From: Pogostemon cablin | Lineage: Eukaryota > Streptophyta > Magnoliopsida > Lamiales > Lamiaceae | NCBI GenBank assembly: GCA_023678885.1 | Contig: CM043009.1 | Location: 20,763,117 to 20,827,116 of the forward strand | Direction of reading: 5' to 3' | DNA: 64,000 bases | Shown: positions 33,282 through 45,440 of the stretch, piece by piece | Layout of the letters: every line of letters begins with the position of its first letter | How positions within the stretch are numbered: the stretch's first letter is position 1 | The notes under the pieces: generated by a model | Told to the model about the DNA's origin: nothing | Databases searched by the model: none | The model's input: the letters and a program-made list of their open reading frames with translations, nothing else | Translations under genes and position numbers: made by a program

Positions 33282-35238
33282 TATTTTTTTTTTTTCTTTA
33301 TTGAAATTATTTTTAAGCGTGATTTGATATCGTAATTTAATTTTATACTGCTGATGAGATGAAGATTAATACTAACATAGTATTATACCATCATACACGT
33401 GTACACGATTATAGATAATAATTTTCAATTTATAATACCTGACCTTGTAAATGTCGTCAATAATCTAAAATATTGAAACAAAATAATATATGTACATCAT
33501 TTAACATGGCATTCTAATGCTTCTTTTAAGTGTAACTCAGTCTAGTCAGCTCGTATATTTCATAGATTAGATTTTAATTGTTCCATTAATTAAGTTGTAC
33601 GTATATTTATTATGTTCACTTTATTTTTTTTCTCCAACTCTAATTAGACTACTTCCAAGGACATAAATTTTTTGACAACTTTCTCACATTATAATTCATC
33701 TCTTTTAAAAATAAATTTTCATATATTAAAAAATAATTAGTAAATCAGAATACAAAAATTTAAAAGAGTAATAGAGAGTAATATTTTTCATTTTAAAATA
33801 TAATAATTCATCTTTTAAAAGAATAATAAAGAGTAATATTTTTCATTTTAAAATATAATAATTCATCTCTAATAATTTTTCATGCACTAAATACTATACT
33901 CAATAAATTAAAGTGCATGTGTGAACACTATTCACACCAGTGTTTGACTATCATCATAAACTCTAAGCACAATATTTTTTTTTTAAATTTATAGTTAAGC
34001 AAAAACATATTATTCATAATTAAAGGACCGTAATATCCAAATCGCTAGTATGAGAAAATTTATGTCGTTATTGAAAGTTTCGGTAGGTTGAAATTCAATA
34101 GACCAAAATTTGATACTCCATCCATTCAATTGAAACGTACATGCTCCCTTTGTAAATTACAAATGAAACGCATAGAGGGAGTATGATATAAACAAATATT
34201 GTTTCACATCGAAATATCAAAATACCGTTTTTGTACCACACAGGAGCATAAAAATTTCAAAACAATTCAAGAAGGGTAAATCTTGCGTGAGATCGTCCCA
34301 CATGAGATTATTTTACACTTTTAAAATAGTTATTATTTTTGGTATAAAATGTTATCACTTTCGTTATAATTTTTTTATCACTTTTCATTTATACTATATA
34401 TTGTTCTTGAAATAACATTAACTTTTTATTGATTTAGTATCACTTTTCATTATACATAAAAGTTATCACTTTCTATTCGTCTCACATAAACTCTAACGTG
34501 AAACGTCACACAAGTCTTTTTCTTCAATAAAATTATGTATATTAAAAATTAAAAAATAATTAGTATTTAAATGTTTTGGTACGGGTATATTGAGATACCA
34601 AAATATCAATATATTTTCGGTATTTTGACTTATAACGAAATTATTTGAATTTCTTACTAATATAATATCGAAATTTTCTATATACTATTTTTTTATATAT
34701 TTTTAGTATTTTTTAATACGATAACTTTCATATATCGAAATTTTGATTTTTTTTAATCACCACTAATAATAAACATAAAATAGTAACAAATTAAAACTAT
34801 TTTTTTTTTAACTAGTCTCGTGTATAATGAGATCCTTTTAATTTTTCATATACTTTGTTTTGATAGGCAGTTTTACACAAGCATTTATCTTTCGTTTTTA
34901 GGTTCTTCGTGGTTGCAAACGCTATAGCATGTGGGTATGCAGGCATTTCAATACTACTAAAGCTGGCAAACGGGAATGGCAAAATAGGAATAAGCATGAT
35001 GATCATCCTACTTGACCTAGTCATGGTGGCTCTCGTATTTTCCGGCGTCGGTGCCGCCATTGCCGTTGGCGTTTTGGGGTATGAAGGGAACTCACACCTT
35101 CGATGGAAGAAAGTATGCAACGTGTTTGATAAGTTCTGCCACCAAGGCGCCGCTGCGATGGGCCTCTCCGGTAGTGCCGGGGTGGTGTTTCTATTGTTGG
35201 TGGCGCTCGCCGCCGTCAACCTCCACAAGAAACACTAG
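30322..35238 (+). CDS. CASP-like membrane protein (CASPL1 type), two exons
   Basis: Exon 1 is 30322-30581 and exon 2 is 34902-35238. The donor is gtgagt, the acceptor tttttag, and the phase matches (GT|G valine). The spliced frame is 198 residues, normal for CASPLs (180-220). Four membrane segments are visible: VLRFLAFSLCLTAAVVFGV (with the conserved Arg), FVFFVVANAIACGYAGISIL, MMIILLDLVMVALVFSGV (with the conserved Asp), and GSAGVVFLLLVALAAV. The motif KWHYSSAFVFFVVANAIACGY across the splice junction is characteristic of the CASPL1 group. CASP-family proteins are plasma-membrane scaffolds. CASPs position the Casparian strip; most CASPLs have no assigned role. The start is the first ATG after a TATA box and CT-rich leader. 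The intron is unusually long (4320 bp). Subgroup naming within CASPL1 is not attempted. Confidence 0.92.
31612..31830. mobile_element. Partial Stowaway-like MITE
   Basis: Left end ctccctctgtggctccg after TA; the interior is MITE-like (acacataaattaaaag, gtagttgtattagtg). The right end is decayed, so the end is approximate. Confidence 0.55.
31859..31926. repeat. (AT)n microsatellite
   Basis: About 34 uninterrupted AT units inside the CASP-like intron. Confidence 0.95.
31953..32172. mobile_element. Stowaway-like MITE
   Basis: Begins ctccctccgtccgc after TA (31951-31952) and ends ggacgaagagag before TA (32173-32174). Confidence 0.88.
33214..33278. repeat. (AT)n microsatellite
   Basis: About 32 uninterrupted AT units, followed by a T-rich run, in the CASP-like intron. 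Confidence 0.95.
34116..34181. mobile_element. Very short Stowaway-like MITE
   Basis: 66 bp, from ctccatccattc after TA to catagagggag before TA. The two arms are largely complementary (gaaacgtacatgctccc, aaatgaaacgcat). Confidence 0.6.
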
Positions 35239-35960
35239 ATTACATTCTCAACTGATGTTTGTGCTTAAGATTATGGATCTCATATGATAAGTTGTCAATG
35301 CACGTGATATGTTTTTTTTTTTTCCAAGTAATTATTAGTTCGTGGGATAAGCAATTGTGTGTGCCTTTTTTTTTTTTTTTTTTTTCCTTCCTGATTATTC
35401 TAAAATTTCTTTTAGTTGTATAACATGATGTTATCATTGTCCTATAAAATAGTAAAAAAACTTTTGAGAGGTAGTTTCACAAAATTCGTAATATGGATAA
35501 AAAGTGATACTAATACTTTTAATTAATAAAAACTGGTACCTAATCAATAAAAAAATAATTGCCTTTTAATTATAAGAAATTGTGTTTAGAAGAGTGCACT
35601 GCCAGCCGGTGTCAACCTTACCACAGTTTCATTGGCATTGTAGGGTTTGCGCTATTAAGGGTGTGAATAACCTCGGAGCAAGAGATATAATTTTATTCCA
35701 TTTCTAGGTACTATCAGTATCAATTATTTCCCTAGTCAATTGGTACTCTAACCCGATATGATCTCCCATTATAGGTACTATAAAATTATCCTCTTTATCC
35801 TACTTAATAACCCGAATTCAATTCAATTAATAAGTATTCATATATGATAGTTCTAATGAGGCTTCGGAGTCCCCTTACTTAGAATCATAACATGGAATCC
35901 TGCTCAGCAGTGAACGCACTCAATCAATAACCAAGATATGTATTCAGACTCTATATAACA
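35239..35960. other. 3' flank of the CASP-like gene and junction with the Gypsy element
   Basis: 35239-35580 is the likely 3' untranslated and flanking DNA, with a poly-T run near 35366-35386. 35585-35960 is less AT-rich (gccagccggtgtcaacc, ctaggtactatcagt, ggagtccccttact). It may be an old LTR or leader fragment of the Gypsy element, though it does not align convincingly with the LTR at 42907-44545. Confidence 0.4.
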
Positions 35961-35965
35961 ATTAT

Positions 35966-36790
35966 CAGTATATTCTACAATGGACTAGATAATGATTTGA
36001 GAGTCTAAGTAGATGCATCTGCAGGGGGAACCATCTTTGGAAAGAGCTCGAGAGATGTTGAGAAGCTCTTTGATGACATATCCATGAACTCAATAGACTG
36101 GCCCTCAGATAGAATTCGTGGAAGCTATGTGCTTGGAAAGGTTGCACGAGTAGAGAGAAAGTGGCTGAAGCACATAAGTTTGATAAGGTTGCTACTCAGT
36201 TGGAAGAAATGAATAAGCACTTAAGCAATCTTTACAGTGGGGAAGCAGTCAAGGAAGTGACAGTGATGGCATAGTGATGAACTTGCAAGAAGTTGAAGAT
36301 GCTAACTGGGTCATGGGTCAAAGCACTCAAGGATACAGAGGGCCGCCTAATAACCAAGGTGAAAATTGGCAAGGGAATAGGAACAACCAAGGAAATTTCA
36401 ATAATAAGAATTTCCAAGGGGGTAACTATTAGAATCAAGGTGGCAATCAGAACAATCAAAGTGGAGGTGGAAATTGGCAAGGACAAAGAATGCATGAGAA
36501 CCTCTCATATTCAAATCAGAATAATGCAGTCCAGTTTCCAGCCAACTTTGATCATGGTGCAAAGACTGAGGAAGAAAAACCAGATTTCGAGGATCTAGTA
36601 AAGCAGTACATGGTGAATAATGAAGCAACCCATAAGGCTCATGAATCAAGAATTACCATGTTGAAAGGAGTGATTGTGGGTATGAACTCCTTAATGTCCA
36701 AGCAGTTACAAGGGTTGTAACACTCAATTGGTCAGCTGGCTTCTACATTGGGTTCACAGTAGCAAAAGGGTAAATTTTCATCTACAACGG
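35966..36790 (+). pseudogene. Gypsy gag fragment
   Basis: Frame-broken. The upstream part reads FYNGLDNDLRV and DASAGGTIFGKS; later come an asparagine/glycine/glutamine-rich segment (36300-36500) and FEDLVKQYMVNNEATHKAHE with GQLASTLGSQ. These match the C-terminal half of Athila-type gag. Several in-frame stops (for example 36430, 36718). The N-terminal half is absent. Confidence 0.7.
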
Positions 36791-37800
36791 AAATCAACCC
36801 AAAAAGAGTATAAAGCAATCATATTGAGGTCTGGGAAGCAGTATAAGGGACCAGAGATGCCAGTGGACAAAACAGAGGATACAGTGGGCAATACTGAACC
36901 AATTAAGCTTGATAGTGAGCCAACTCAAGTTGAGTTGGAGTCAAGTAGTGATGCGTTTATTCCAAAAATTCCAGATTCATCTCAAATTCAAGTTGAGAAG
37001 GAAATTCCTGAGAAAAAGTGGCAAGTGGCTAAGAGGTTGAGGGAAGAAAAACAGAAGGTTGAGGAACCAGAGAGAGATAGTTGGGGGATTCCAAAAATAA
37101 AAATACCCCTTCTATTTCCTCAACTTCACCTCAAGAAAGGGCTTGATGAGAAGTTCAAGAGATTCTTAGAAATTTTCAGAAAAATTCAGATTAATATCTC
37201 TTTTGCAGAGGCATTGGAGCAGATGCCTCACTATGCCCGGTTCATCAAGGATATTATATCCAAGAAGAGAAGTTTGACTGGTGTAGAGACAGTGAATCTT
37301 ACTGAAAATTGCAGTTCAATCATTCAAAGGAAGTTACCTGAAAAGATTAAAGATCCTGGCAGTTTTACAATTCCGTGTGAAATAGGGAGAGGGTCTGAGA
37401 AGAAAGCCTTATGCGATCTTGGAGCCAGCATCAACCTTATGCCATACACTATGTTTAAAAAGTTAGGTTTGGGGGAGTTGAAGCCGACATTGATAGTGCT
37501 TCAGTTGGCTGATCGATCTCTAACCTATCCAAAGGGGGTAAAAGAGGATGTATTGGTAAAGGTTGATAAGTTCATCTTTCCAGTGAACTTCTTGGTGCTT
37601 GACATGGAGGACGACAATAATGTACCTCTTATACTAGGAAGACCTTTCCTAGCTACTGGGTGAGCATTAATTGATGTCCAAAATGGATAATTGAAACTGA
37701 GGGTTAATGATGAAGAGATTGTCTTTTCCCCAGAGAAAGCGATGAGGTCGCCAAAAGATAAGAAAGAGTGCAAGAGCTTGGAATGGTGGAGGAGACTGTA
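36791..37800 (+). pseudogene. Gypsy gag-protease linker and aspartic protease
   Basis: Open from 36728 to 37663. An acidic linker (KTEDTVGNTEPIKLD) comes first; KVEEPERDSWGIPKIKIPLL, EALEQMPHYARFIKDI and CSSIIQRKLPEKIKDPGSF lead into the retropepsin-like core FTIPCEIG, CDLGASINLMP (active-site Asp with the usual DxGAS form) and PLILGRPFLATG. A TGA at 37661-37663 and a stop shortly after (about 37687) break the frame. Confidence 0.8.
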
Positions 37801-38890
37801 AATGAAAACATGTCTCTTATCATGTCTAAGGATCCTCTGGAGACGTGTATCAACGAGTCTCTCACTTTTTCCACCACAGAGTTGGATGACTTATCTAATG
37901 AACTTTGTCTTGAATATCTTAAATGCTTACATAGTTTGAATGATTGCAGGTATACTAAGGAAGAAGCAGCAAAGTTGGAGCCGACGAGGTGGAATCAGAA
38001 GTTATTACCATTGAAGAAGGATGAGCCAGAGATGAAAGAGAAAAAGAAAGCATAGCTTAAACTATTGCCATATCATCTCATGTACGCATATCTTAGCGAC
38101 AATGAGATATTTCCGGTAATAGTATCCTCTTCTTTATCTGAATTTGAACTTGAAAGATTGCTAGAGGTTCTTAAGGAACATAAGTCAGCTATAGGATGGT
38201 CTATAGATGACTTAAAGGGTATTAATCCTACTATTTGCATGCATAGAATCAGGTTAAAGGATGAGAAAAAGACTTCTGTGTAATACCAGCGTAGGTTGAA
38301 CCCTGAGAAAAAGACTTCTGTGTAATACCAGCGTAGGTTGAACCCTGCTATGCAGGAGATGGTTAGGAAAGAGGTCTTGAAATGGTTAGATGCTGGAATC
38401 GTTTTTCCTATAAGTGATAACCCCTATGTTAGTCTGTTGCATGTGGTAGCAAAGAAAGGAGGGATGACTATAGTGAAAGCTGATGATGGTGAGGCACTAG
38501 TTACTAGAATACCCACGGGGTGGCGTGTTTACGTGGATTATAGGAAGTTGATGAAAACACGCGAAAATATCACTTTCTCTTACCCTTCATGGACCAAATG
38601 TTCGATAAGCTTGCATGAATTTTACTATTTCTTGGATGGATATTCAGGATATAATCAGATAATAATTGCTCCTAAAGACCAGGAAAAGACCACTTTCACC
38701 TGCCCCTATAGGAACTTTGCCTTTAGGAAGATGTCTTTCGGTCTATGCAATGCACCTGTGACATTTCAAAGGTGTATGATGGCTATCTTTGAGGGTGTAA
38801 TTGAGAATATAATGGAAGTTTTCATGGATGATTCTCAGTTTTTGGCTTTTCATTTGATATTTGTTTGTTTAATCTATCTCTTGTGTTGAA
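37801..38890 (+). pseudogene. Gypsy reverse transcriptase, broken
   Basis: LKPLPYHL-type lead-in (LKLLPYHLMYAYL, 38056 on), then GWSIDDLKGINPTICMHRI, RRLNPAMQEMVRKEVLKWLDAGI, FLDGYSGYNQI, TFTCPYRNFAFRKMSFGLCNAP and FMDD. After FMDD the sequence runs into a hydrophobic stretch and a stop. TAA codons lie in a 42-bp duplicated segment (38263-38304 and 38305-38346). Palm motifs are otherwise recognisable. Confidence 0.85.
38263..38346 (+). repeat. 42-bp tandem duplication within the Gypsy RT region
   Basis: The 42-bp unit starting gagaaaaagacttctgtg is present twice, head to tail and identical. Each copy brings an in-frame TAA. Confidence 0.95.
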
Positions 38891-38939
38891 AAGGTGTCAA
38901 GAAACCAATCTCGTCTTGAATTGAGAGAAATACCATTTC

Positions 38940-39798
38940 ATGGTGAGAGAGGGTATTGTTCTTGGTCATCATGTGTCTGCTGCAGGTTTACAGGTGGATC
39001 GAACAAAGGTGGTTGCTATTGAGAAATTGCCGCCACCTACGAACGAGAAGGGAGTTCGCTCGTTCTTAGGGCATGCTGGATTTTACAGGAGATTCATCAA
39101 GGATTTTTCTAAATACTCCAAGCCATTATCTCACTTGTTAGAGAAAGATGTGCCATTTATATTTGATGATACTTGTTTGAGTGCATTTCATGTTCTTAAG
39201 GAAGCATTGGTGACCGCTCCAGTGTTGATCACTCCAGATTGGACTGAGTCGTTTGTGCTGATGTGTGATGCGAGTGATATTGCACTTGGAGTTGTGTTGG
39301 GTCAGATGCGGGAAAAGAAGTTTCATGTCGTATATTATGCCAGCAAAATATTTGATTTAGCACAAAAAAATTACACCGTGACTGAGAAGGAGTTTTCTAG
39401 CAGTGGTGTATGCTTTTGACAAATTCGGGCCATACTTGGTGGGGATGAGAATAGTTGTCTACACAGATCACTGGGCAATCAAATACCTGATGGAGAAGAA
39501 AGATGCCAAACCGAGGGTGATTAGATGGATCCTCCTATTGCAAGAGTTTGACATGGAAATTCGGGACAAAAAGGGAAATGAGAATATTATGGCAGATCAC
39601 TTGTTCAGGTTGGACACAAGGGAACACTGCGATGATGCTCGTGAGGTAATCAAGGAGGTGTTTCCCAATGAGGAGATACTAGATGTGGACATCCACAGGA
39701 TCTATGCGTTGACCACACAAGAAGAAACCCCTTGGTATGCAAATTATGTCAACTACTTGGCAACAGGGACTAAGCCGTATCAGATGAGCAAGCATTAG
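38940..39798 (+). pseudogene. Gypsy RT thumb and RNase H, frame-broken
   Basis: VLGHHVSAAGLQVDRTKV and VRSFLGHAGFYRRFIKDFS are the RT connection. RNase H follows: FVLMCDASDIALGVVLGQ, YYASKIFDLAQKNY, then after a frame change near 39410 VYTDHWAIKYLMEKKDAKPR and GNENIMADHLFRL. Ends at a TAG at 39796-39798. Confidence 0.85.
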
Positions 39799-39810
39799 AT
39801 AACAAAGTTC

Positions 39811-40976
39811 ATGTATGATGTTCAGAGCTTCATTTGGGACGATCCTTTTGTCTACAAAATTTGCATGTATTCCATAATCCGTAGATGTGTGCCTGAACCT
39901 GAATGGAATAGTGTGCTTGAGTTCTGTAATTCACAGCCAAATGGGGGCATTTCGGTGCTCAAAAGACTACAGCAAAGGTGTTACAGTCTGGATTGTATTG
40001 GCCAACCTTATTCAAGACATGCCAGTCATTTGTGGAGCCGTGTGATAGATGTCAACGGATGGAGATAATTATAAGAAGGGATGAGATGTCGTTGCAGCCC
40101 AGCATGGTGGTGGAAATTTTTTATGTATGTGGAATCAATTTTATGGGCCCTTTTTCCCCATCTAATGGATTCTTCTATATTTTTCTAGCTGTCGATTACA
40201 TCTCGAAGTGGGTGGAAGCAATTTCAACAAAGACGAACGACGCTAGAGTGGTGCAGAATTTTCTGAAGAAGCACATATTTCCAAGATTTGGAGTACCTAG
40301 GGTGCTTGTTAGTGATGGGGGAACACACTTCGTCAATAAATTGATAGAGAAAGTACTAAAAGACTATGGTGTGAAACATAGAGTGACAACACCCTATCAC
40401 CCTCAAGCAAATGGGCAAGCCGAGGTCTCAAACAGGCAGGTGAAATAGGTGTTGGAGAAGACGGTTGGAGTGAGTAGGAAAGATTGGGCATTGAAGTTGG
40501 ATGATGCTCTATGGGGTTTCAGAACCGCCTACAAGACCGTCTTGGAGATATCGCCATTTCAGATATTCTATGAGAAATCATGTCACCTTCCAGTGGAGAT
40601 TGAGCATAGAGCTTATTGGGCGATAAGAAAACTGAATTTGAGTTTGATTGAAGCAAAGGAGCTGCGAATGACCCATATCAATGAACTTGATGAATTCAGA
40701 TAGAGGGCTTATAAGAAGTGGCATGATGCTAAGATTCGCCACAAGGAGTTTCACGAAGGAGATGAGGTATTGTTGTTTAACTCTCGTTTGAAAATTTTTG
40801 TAGGCAAGTTGAAATCCAAGTGGATGGGACCTTTCGTAGTTCATAGAGCATGTGAAGGAGGAAGCTTTAAGTTGAAAGATAAGAACGGAGATATCTTTGT
40901 GGCTAATAGTCATCGTTTGAAGCACTACAAATCGCCACAAGATAGGGAAGTTCTTTTTATCGATCACTTGCATTGA
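39811..40976 (+). pseudogene. Gypsy integrase, frame-broken
   Basis: The zinc region is split between frames, with the tail ...CDRCQRM at about 40030-40070. The core has FMGPFSPSNGFFYIFLAVDYISKWVEA, VLVSDGGTHFVN and YHPQANGQAEVSNR (DDE positions recognisable). The C-terminal part includes DALWGFRTAYKT, SPFQIFYEKSCHLPVE, KSKWMGPFVVHRA and VANSHRLKHY. In-frame stops at 40446-40448 and 40701-40703. The final stop is TGA at 40974-40976. Confidence 0.87.
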
Positions 40977-42906
40977 ATGTACATCACGTCGTGCTCAACG
41001 ACGTTAAAAATGAGCACCTGTTGAGGGCTACCCTCCCGTTTTATTGCTTTGATTTTATTTTATCTTATTTTATGTTGTGTGTTGGAAATTTTATCATTGG
41101 TGTATGATTTCGCTTAAGGCAATCATATCCTTTTCAAACTTATTTTTTAACTTTGTTCGAAATAAGTTTGGGGGGAGGGTGATGTTCTTACCTTATCTCA
41201 TATGCACCGGGGATAAAATTTATTCGTAGTGTCTTATTGTGTGAGTACCCTAGAGATCAGAGGTTACATTTTTGTTGATTGATTGATTTAGAGTATTGGT
41301 TTTCTCCTTAATTTGATTGGTAATGGGATATTTGATGTTTGATGTTGGATACTTGAGTTCTTTGGATGTTTTTTTTTCATGAGCTAGAAAGGAAGAAGAA
41401 GTCGGCTGCGAATCGTATGAGGTAAGTATTTTATTCTCTCTTTTCTCTCATTATTCTTGATTTTATAATTTTATATTTCAAGACCCCTATACTTTTTCTT
41501 GAACTTATTTTGATATTCTATCAAAAATAATTTTGGGGAGGAGGAGGTGGTTTCTTGAAATTATTCATTTGATGAGAAGAGTGGAGGAGATTACTGAGAG
41601 AGATTGCTAGCCGAGGTAAGTATGCTGAACTTCTGAGTTGAGTGATTATTGTTTGCATGTTGTGGTGTGAGAAGCATAATTTTTTGCTGGTTGCTACATG
41701 AACTTGAACACTTCTTATAGAATTTTAGGTATGTGATATGATTTGGTTTATGAAGAAAATATTTTTATGCGAAACTTAAAAATTCTTATTAATTGAGTGG
41801 ATAAAATTGTGTTGTTGCATAAATCATGAATTGCTATATAACCTTGGTTGTTGGAATTATTTTATACCTAGTGAGCTGTTGAGCCTTTGAAAATCATGAA
41901 CATTCTAATACATGATTATTTTTATTCTTGAGAGTCTCTTGATTAATTGTGATGTGTTTCTAGAACTTGCCCTGAGTCTCCTTGAATATTTGAGAATAGT
42001 CTAGTGAACTATGGAAATGATTTAAGGTCATTTTTGAATATTTGAGTCACTTAGCCAAACAATTCCCTACCAAATAATTATTTATCCGTAGTTAGCCCTT
42101 TTGAGCCTAAAGCCTTATTTCTTTGGCAACCTACGAAAAATAGCTGCTTTGATACCCTACTTGAGCCTTTGAATTCCTATATTTAATGGAGAATTAAATA
42201 CTGTCAAAGTGTGTTATTGAGTCTGCAAAAGCTTGGAAAAGGTGAAAATATTAGAAGCTGAAAAGTGATGAAGATCATGTGATGGAAAAAGAAAAAAATT
42301 AGAGGCCATGAAGAGTTGTAAAAAAAAAATGGGGTAGTGCCCGAAACTGGTACCCCAAAATAGAAAAAATTATTGTGCCTGAAGATGGAAAAGAAATGAA
42401 AATTGTATGTATTGAAAAGGATAAGAAGAGTTGAAGTTGGAGATGTTTTGAAATGTTTAAAGTCTGCAGTACAAAAGAAAATCTCTAACTTTAATTCTCT
42501 ACTATTTGAGTCACATTATCTATATATTTCCTACCTTAACCAAAGAGTCAACATCACATCCTCGAAAAGTCCTTTTTGATCCATAATTTTACTAGCTATG
42601 AGTAAAAGGAGAGTAGAGACAATGTGCAAGTCTATGGTTAAACACTGCAATTAAATCATGTTGAGTTTTTTAAGCCTATATACTTGAGAGTTGAGCGATA
42701 TACTTATCCGAGTGAGTTTTCATATACCAAGGCTTTCAATCTAGTTATTAGTGATTTTGTGATGTATCACATGTTTGTCTGCTTGATTTGTTAGAATTTA
42801 TTTTTATTAAAATTTTCTGAAACCAAAATAATCATATGTCACGTCCTATTTTTCTTTTATTCTTTTTGTTGCCTTGGGACGAGCAACAATTTAAGTTTGG
42901 GGAGTT
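40977..42906 (+). other. Non-coding tail of the Gypsy element
   Basis: No ORF of note. Purine-rich runs aagtttggggggaggg (about 41165-41180), ttttggggaggagg (about 41531-41545) and aagtttggggag (about 42893-42904); the last one directly precedes the LTR and is the best polypurine tract. An env-like ORF, present in some Athila elements, is not visible. Confidence 0.6.
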
Positions 42907-44545
42907 TGTTTAACACGAAAATTTGCGCTTTTCACAGGCCATGTTCATATTATTGCATTATTTTAACATTATTTATAGAGTTTATTGCTAATTTTCATAA
43001 TTTTTATAACTTCATGAATTTTGTTGAGATTATACAGATTTTGATAAAAAGTTGGAGTGAAATTGATGAGAATGAAAAAAAAAAGGAGTAAATGAATTTG
43101 AGAAATACGAATTCTAGTGCAAATGAGAAAATAAGAACTCAAGAATTTTAAGTAATAGAGGAATAGTGGGATAAGTGTGATGTCACGTTGGGTTGCAAAC
43201 AATGGAAATCAAGTCATGTATTGAGTCCAAAATTGCGGGGCCCACGTGAAATTTATAAAAGGCTTTGATTTTTTATTTCCATCATTCATTTGATAGTGGG
43301 CTATGCTGACACATACCATGTCAAGTTGGTAATTCAATTTGAAGCCCAAATCCACAGCAGCATCCCTTAAGCCCATCAGAAGCCGTGAAGCAGAGAGGAC
43401 TGACGCCTCTGTTCAGAACAAAGAAAAGAATTGGAGAGGCAGAACACGCTGCTATCCAGAATCGTGGACATCATCCACCATCGCACCCTCTCATCACTTC
43501 ACCCATTACCTTCTACCATTTCATCCCTCCATCATACCGGTGTACTCGATTCAAGGAGGAGATCATATAATTGGAGGAGACGGAGAGAAGAGCATCAACA
43601 ATTCTTCAATCTAGGGTTTTATCTTTAAACTCAATTTTCCTTTCAATAAATATGAACAGTGGTAAGATCATTCTTACACCCATGAGAGTTGTCTGTCACT
43701 CCATGGGATAAATAATTTTTGTAGTTCTAGGGCATGAAGGTTAAAACTGATGTAATTTAGTATTTGATTTGTGGGTTTGAAACTGTAGAATGTTTATTCA
43801 CTTTTCCATGGATTTATTTGAAATTATTTAATTTATATTGCGTAACGTTTATGATTATTTGTTTGTCATTGACTAATGCTTGAAATAATTGTAACTTTGT
43901 GTGTGCAGTAGAATTAATTAATTATGTTGTATAAGTTGAGGTAATTGACCTATTCCTTAATTTATTAGACATGGATTATGTGATGAGTATTATTAATTAT
44001 GATGATTAGTCGTGTTGATAATATTCAGGAAATTAGATAATAAACTTGTAGTACCTAAAAGGGAACACATATTAGTTTCTAGTACCTAGCGAGGGAGAGG
44101 AATAATATTGCAATTACCTAGAGAGAGAGATGGGGATATTAGCTTAGAATTTTATGGGATAAACCAAATTAATTATAAGTTTGCTTAGACCAATTAAGTG
44201 AATTTGTATGCTTTGGTGATTCTTCCATAACTTCTATAGAATTGAATCCACATATCATAATATTAGATTAATAAGTTTTAACTGGAGTCCCTAGAGCTAC
44301 TATTTTCTTCATACTTGAATTTTCATATTTTCATAATTTATTCTTATTTTAATTTTAAGTCTTCATTAGTTGTTAGAAAATTATCATCAAATTGAATTAG
44401 TCACATGTCTTATTTAGTTTAGTAATTTTAGAAAATAGATAATTTACCGTCCCTAGGATTCGATATTAAAACTTGGTTACCTGTTGCTACAGTCGATATC
44501 CCTACACTTGGGGATTAATTTGTGTGCATTAAAAAACACGCAACA
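42907..44545 (+). repeat. Probable 3' LTR of the Gypsy element
   Basis: Begins TGTTTAACACG right after a purine tract and ends CACGCAACA, with TG...CA termini and a partly inverted relation of tgtttaa...cgcaaca. 1639 bp. The end region ctacagtcgatatccctaca followed by a long A run is common in plant Gypsy LTRs. No partner LTR is available in the window to confirm the edges. Confidence 0.55.
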
Positions 44546-44940
44546 GTTACAATTGACAATGATTTCCTATACCTGACTATGATGTATTCATGAAATAAAT
44601 TGATTTTTGTAAAGTGAAAAACTAAAATATAAGAAATTAAATGATCATGTAAACGTGAATACACAGAATGAGTATAATTTTGTATTTGATAACAATATAA
44701 TATACACTATGTATATACTAGTAATTAATAGGTAGTAATAATTTATTTTATTTTTTTCTTGGTGCAGTTCATATATTTATTATCAAAAGCGTGCTGGCAC
44801 TGATTATTAATAACAATAAGCGTGATCTGCCTGTAAATAAAGAAATTTTTATGATCCCAACACGTTATCTATTTTTTTATTTTCGTCAAAGATGCTCTTA
44901 TATATGGAGATAAAATTGAAAATTTGGAATATATATATAT
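44546..44940. other. AT-rich spacer, no gene seen
   Basis: Flank of the Gypsy LTR. Nothing else recognised. Confidence 0.4.
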
Positions 44941-44946
44941 ATATTT

Positions 44947-45440
44947 TTTAGGGAGATTACTACTAGATACAAAAAAAAATCCTAATTACTATGAGATACA
45001 AACATACAAAACTATTACTACTAACTACAAAAATATATAATGATATTCAATATTACCCCTATAATGTGCTGCACATAAATATTGTGTACAGCAAAGTGTG
45101 TGCAGTAAAAAAAAGTGTGCAGTAAAAAAGTGTGGTGGTCCGGCGAAGCTCCGGCGGTGGTACGGAATTTTCCGGCGACTGTACGGAATTCCGGCGACCA
45201 TCCGTCGTCGGTGCTAATTTTCCGTCGACTGTATGGAATTTTTCGGCGTCCGGCCGCCGGCGGTACGGAATTTTCCGGTAACTGTACGGAATTCCGTCGG
45301 GCGGTGGGTGGGGGTTAGGGTTTGTGGTTTAAAAGTGTATGAGTTTAGGGTTATAATTGGTATTTTACTTTAATATTTTATATGTAATAATAATTATCTT
45401 AAATCAATATATCTAGTAGTAATTAGGGATATAAACTGTG
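44947..45440 (+). mobile_element. Small element with GC-rich core, copy 1
   Basis: AT-rich arms around a GC-rich core at 45130-45310 built from variants of tccggcgactgtacggaat. The right arm (ggtgggtggg, tttaaaagtgtatgag, ggtattttactttaatattt, tagtagtaatta) is the reverse complement of 47300-47420. Near the left of the core, agtgtgtgcagtaaaa repeats. The 67-codon ORF over the core is a by-product of the repeats. Family unknown; edges approximate. Confidence 0.55.

Larger units (their letters stand above)
30582..34901 (+). other. Intron of the CASP-like gene, filled with repeats
   Basis: 4320 bp, GT-AG. Contains a decayed MITE-like block (about 31137-31390), a partial Stowaway-like end at 31612, an intact MITE (31953-32172), a very short one (34116-34181) and two long AT microsatellites. 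A fragment near 32940-33000 (cacgggaacacggcgtgtcc, ggcgcaag) recalls the gcgcac element. No nested gene seen. Confidence 0.8.
35961..44545 (+). mobile_element. Decayed Ty3/Gypsy element, Athila-like, 5' LTR missing
   Basis: Domains in order: gag, protease, reverse transcriptase, RNase H, integrase, all on the plus strand. A non-coding tail of about 1.9 kb with purine-rich runs follows, then a likely 3' LTR. The integrase after RNase H is diagnostic of Gypsy. The motif CDLGASINLMP in protease and VKQYMVNNEAT in gag are typical of the Athila group. Many stop codons and frame changes make it defective. No 5' LTR or target duplication was found, so the left end is approximate. Confidence 0.82.

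Noticed and set aside
35585..35960. 5' LTR of the Gypsy element
   Set aside because: Shares style (ctaggtactat, ggagtccc) with the 3' LTR but does not align with it over any useful length, so it was not called.
45115..45318. 67-codon ORF over a GC-rich patch
   Set aside because: Made of repeats of the tccggcgactgtacgg unit. A similar artefact appears in the inverted copy.
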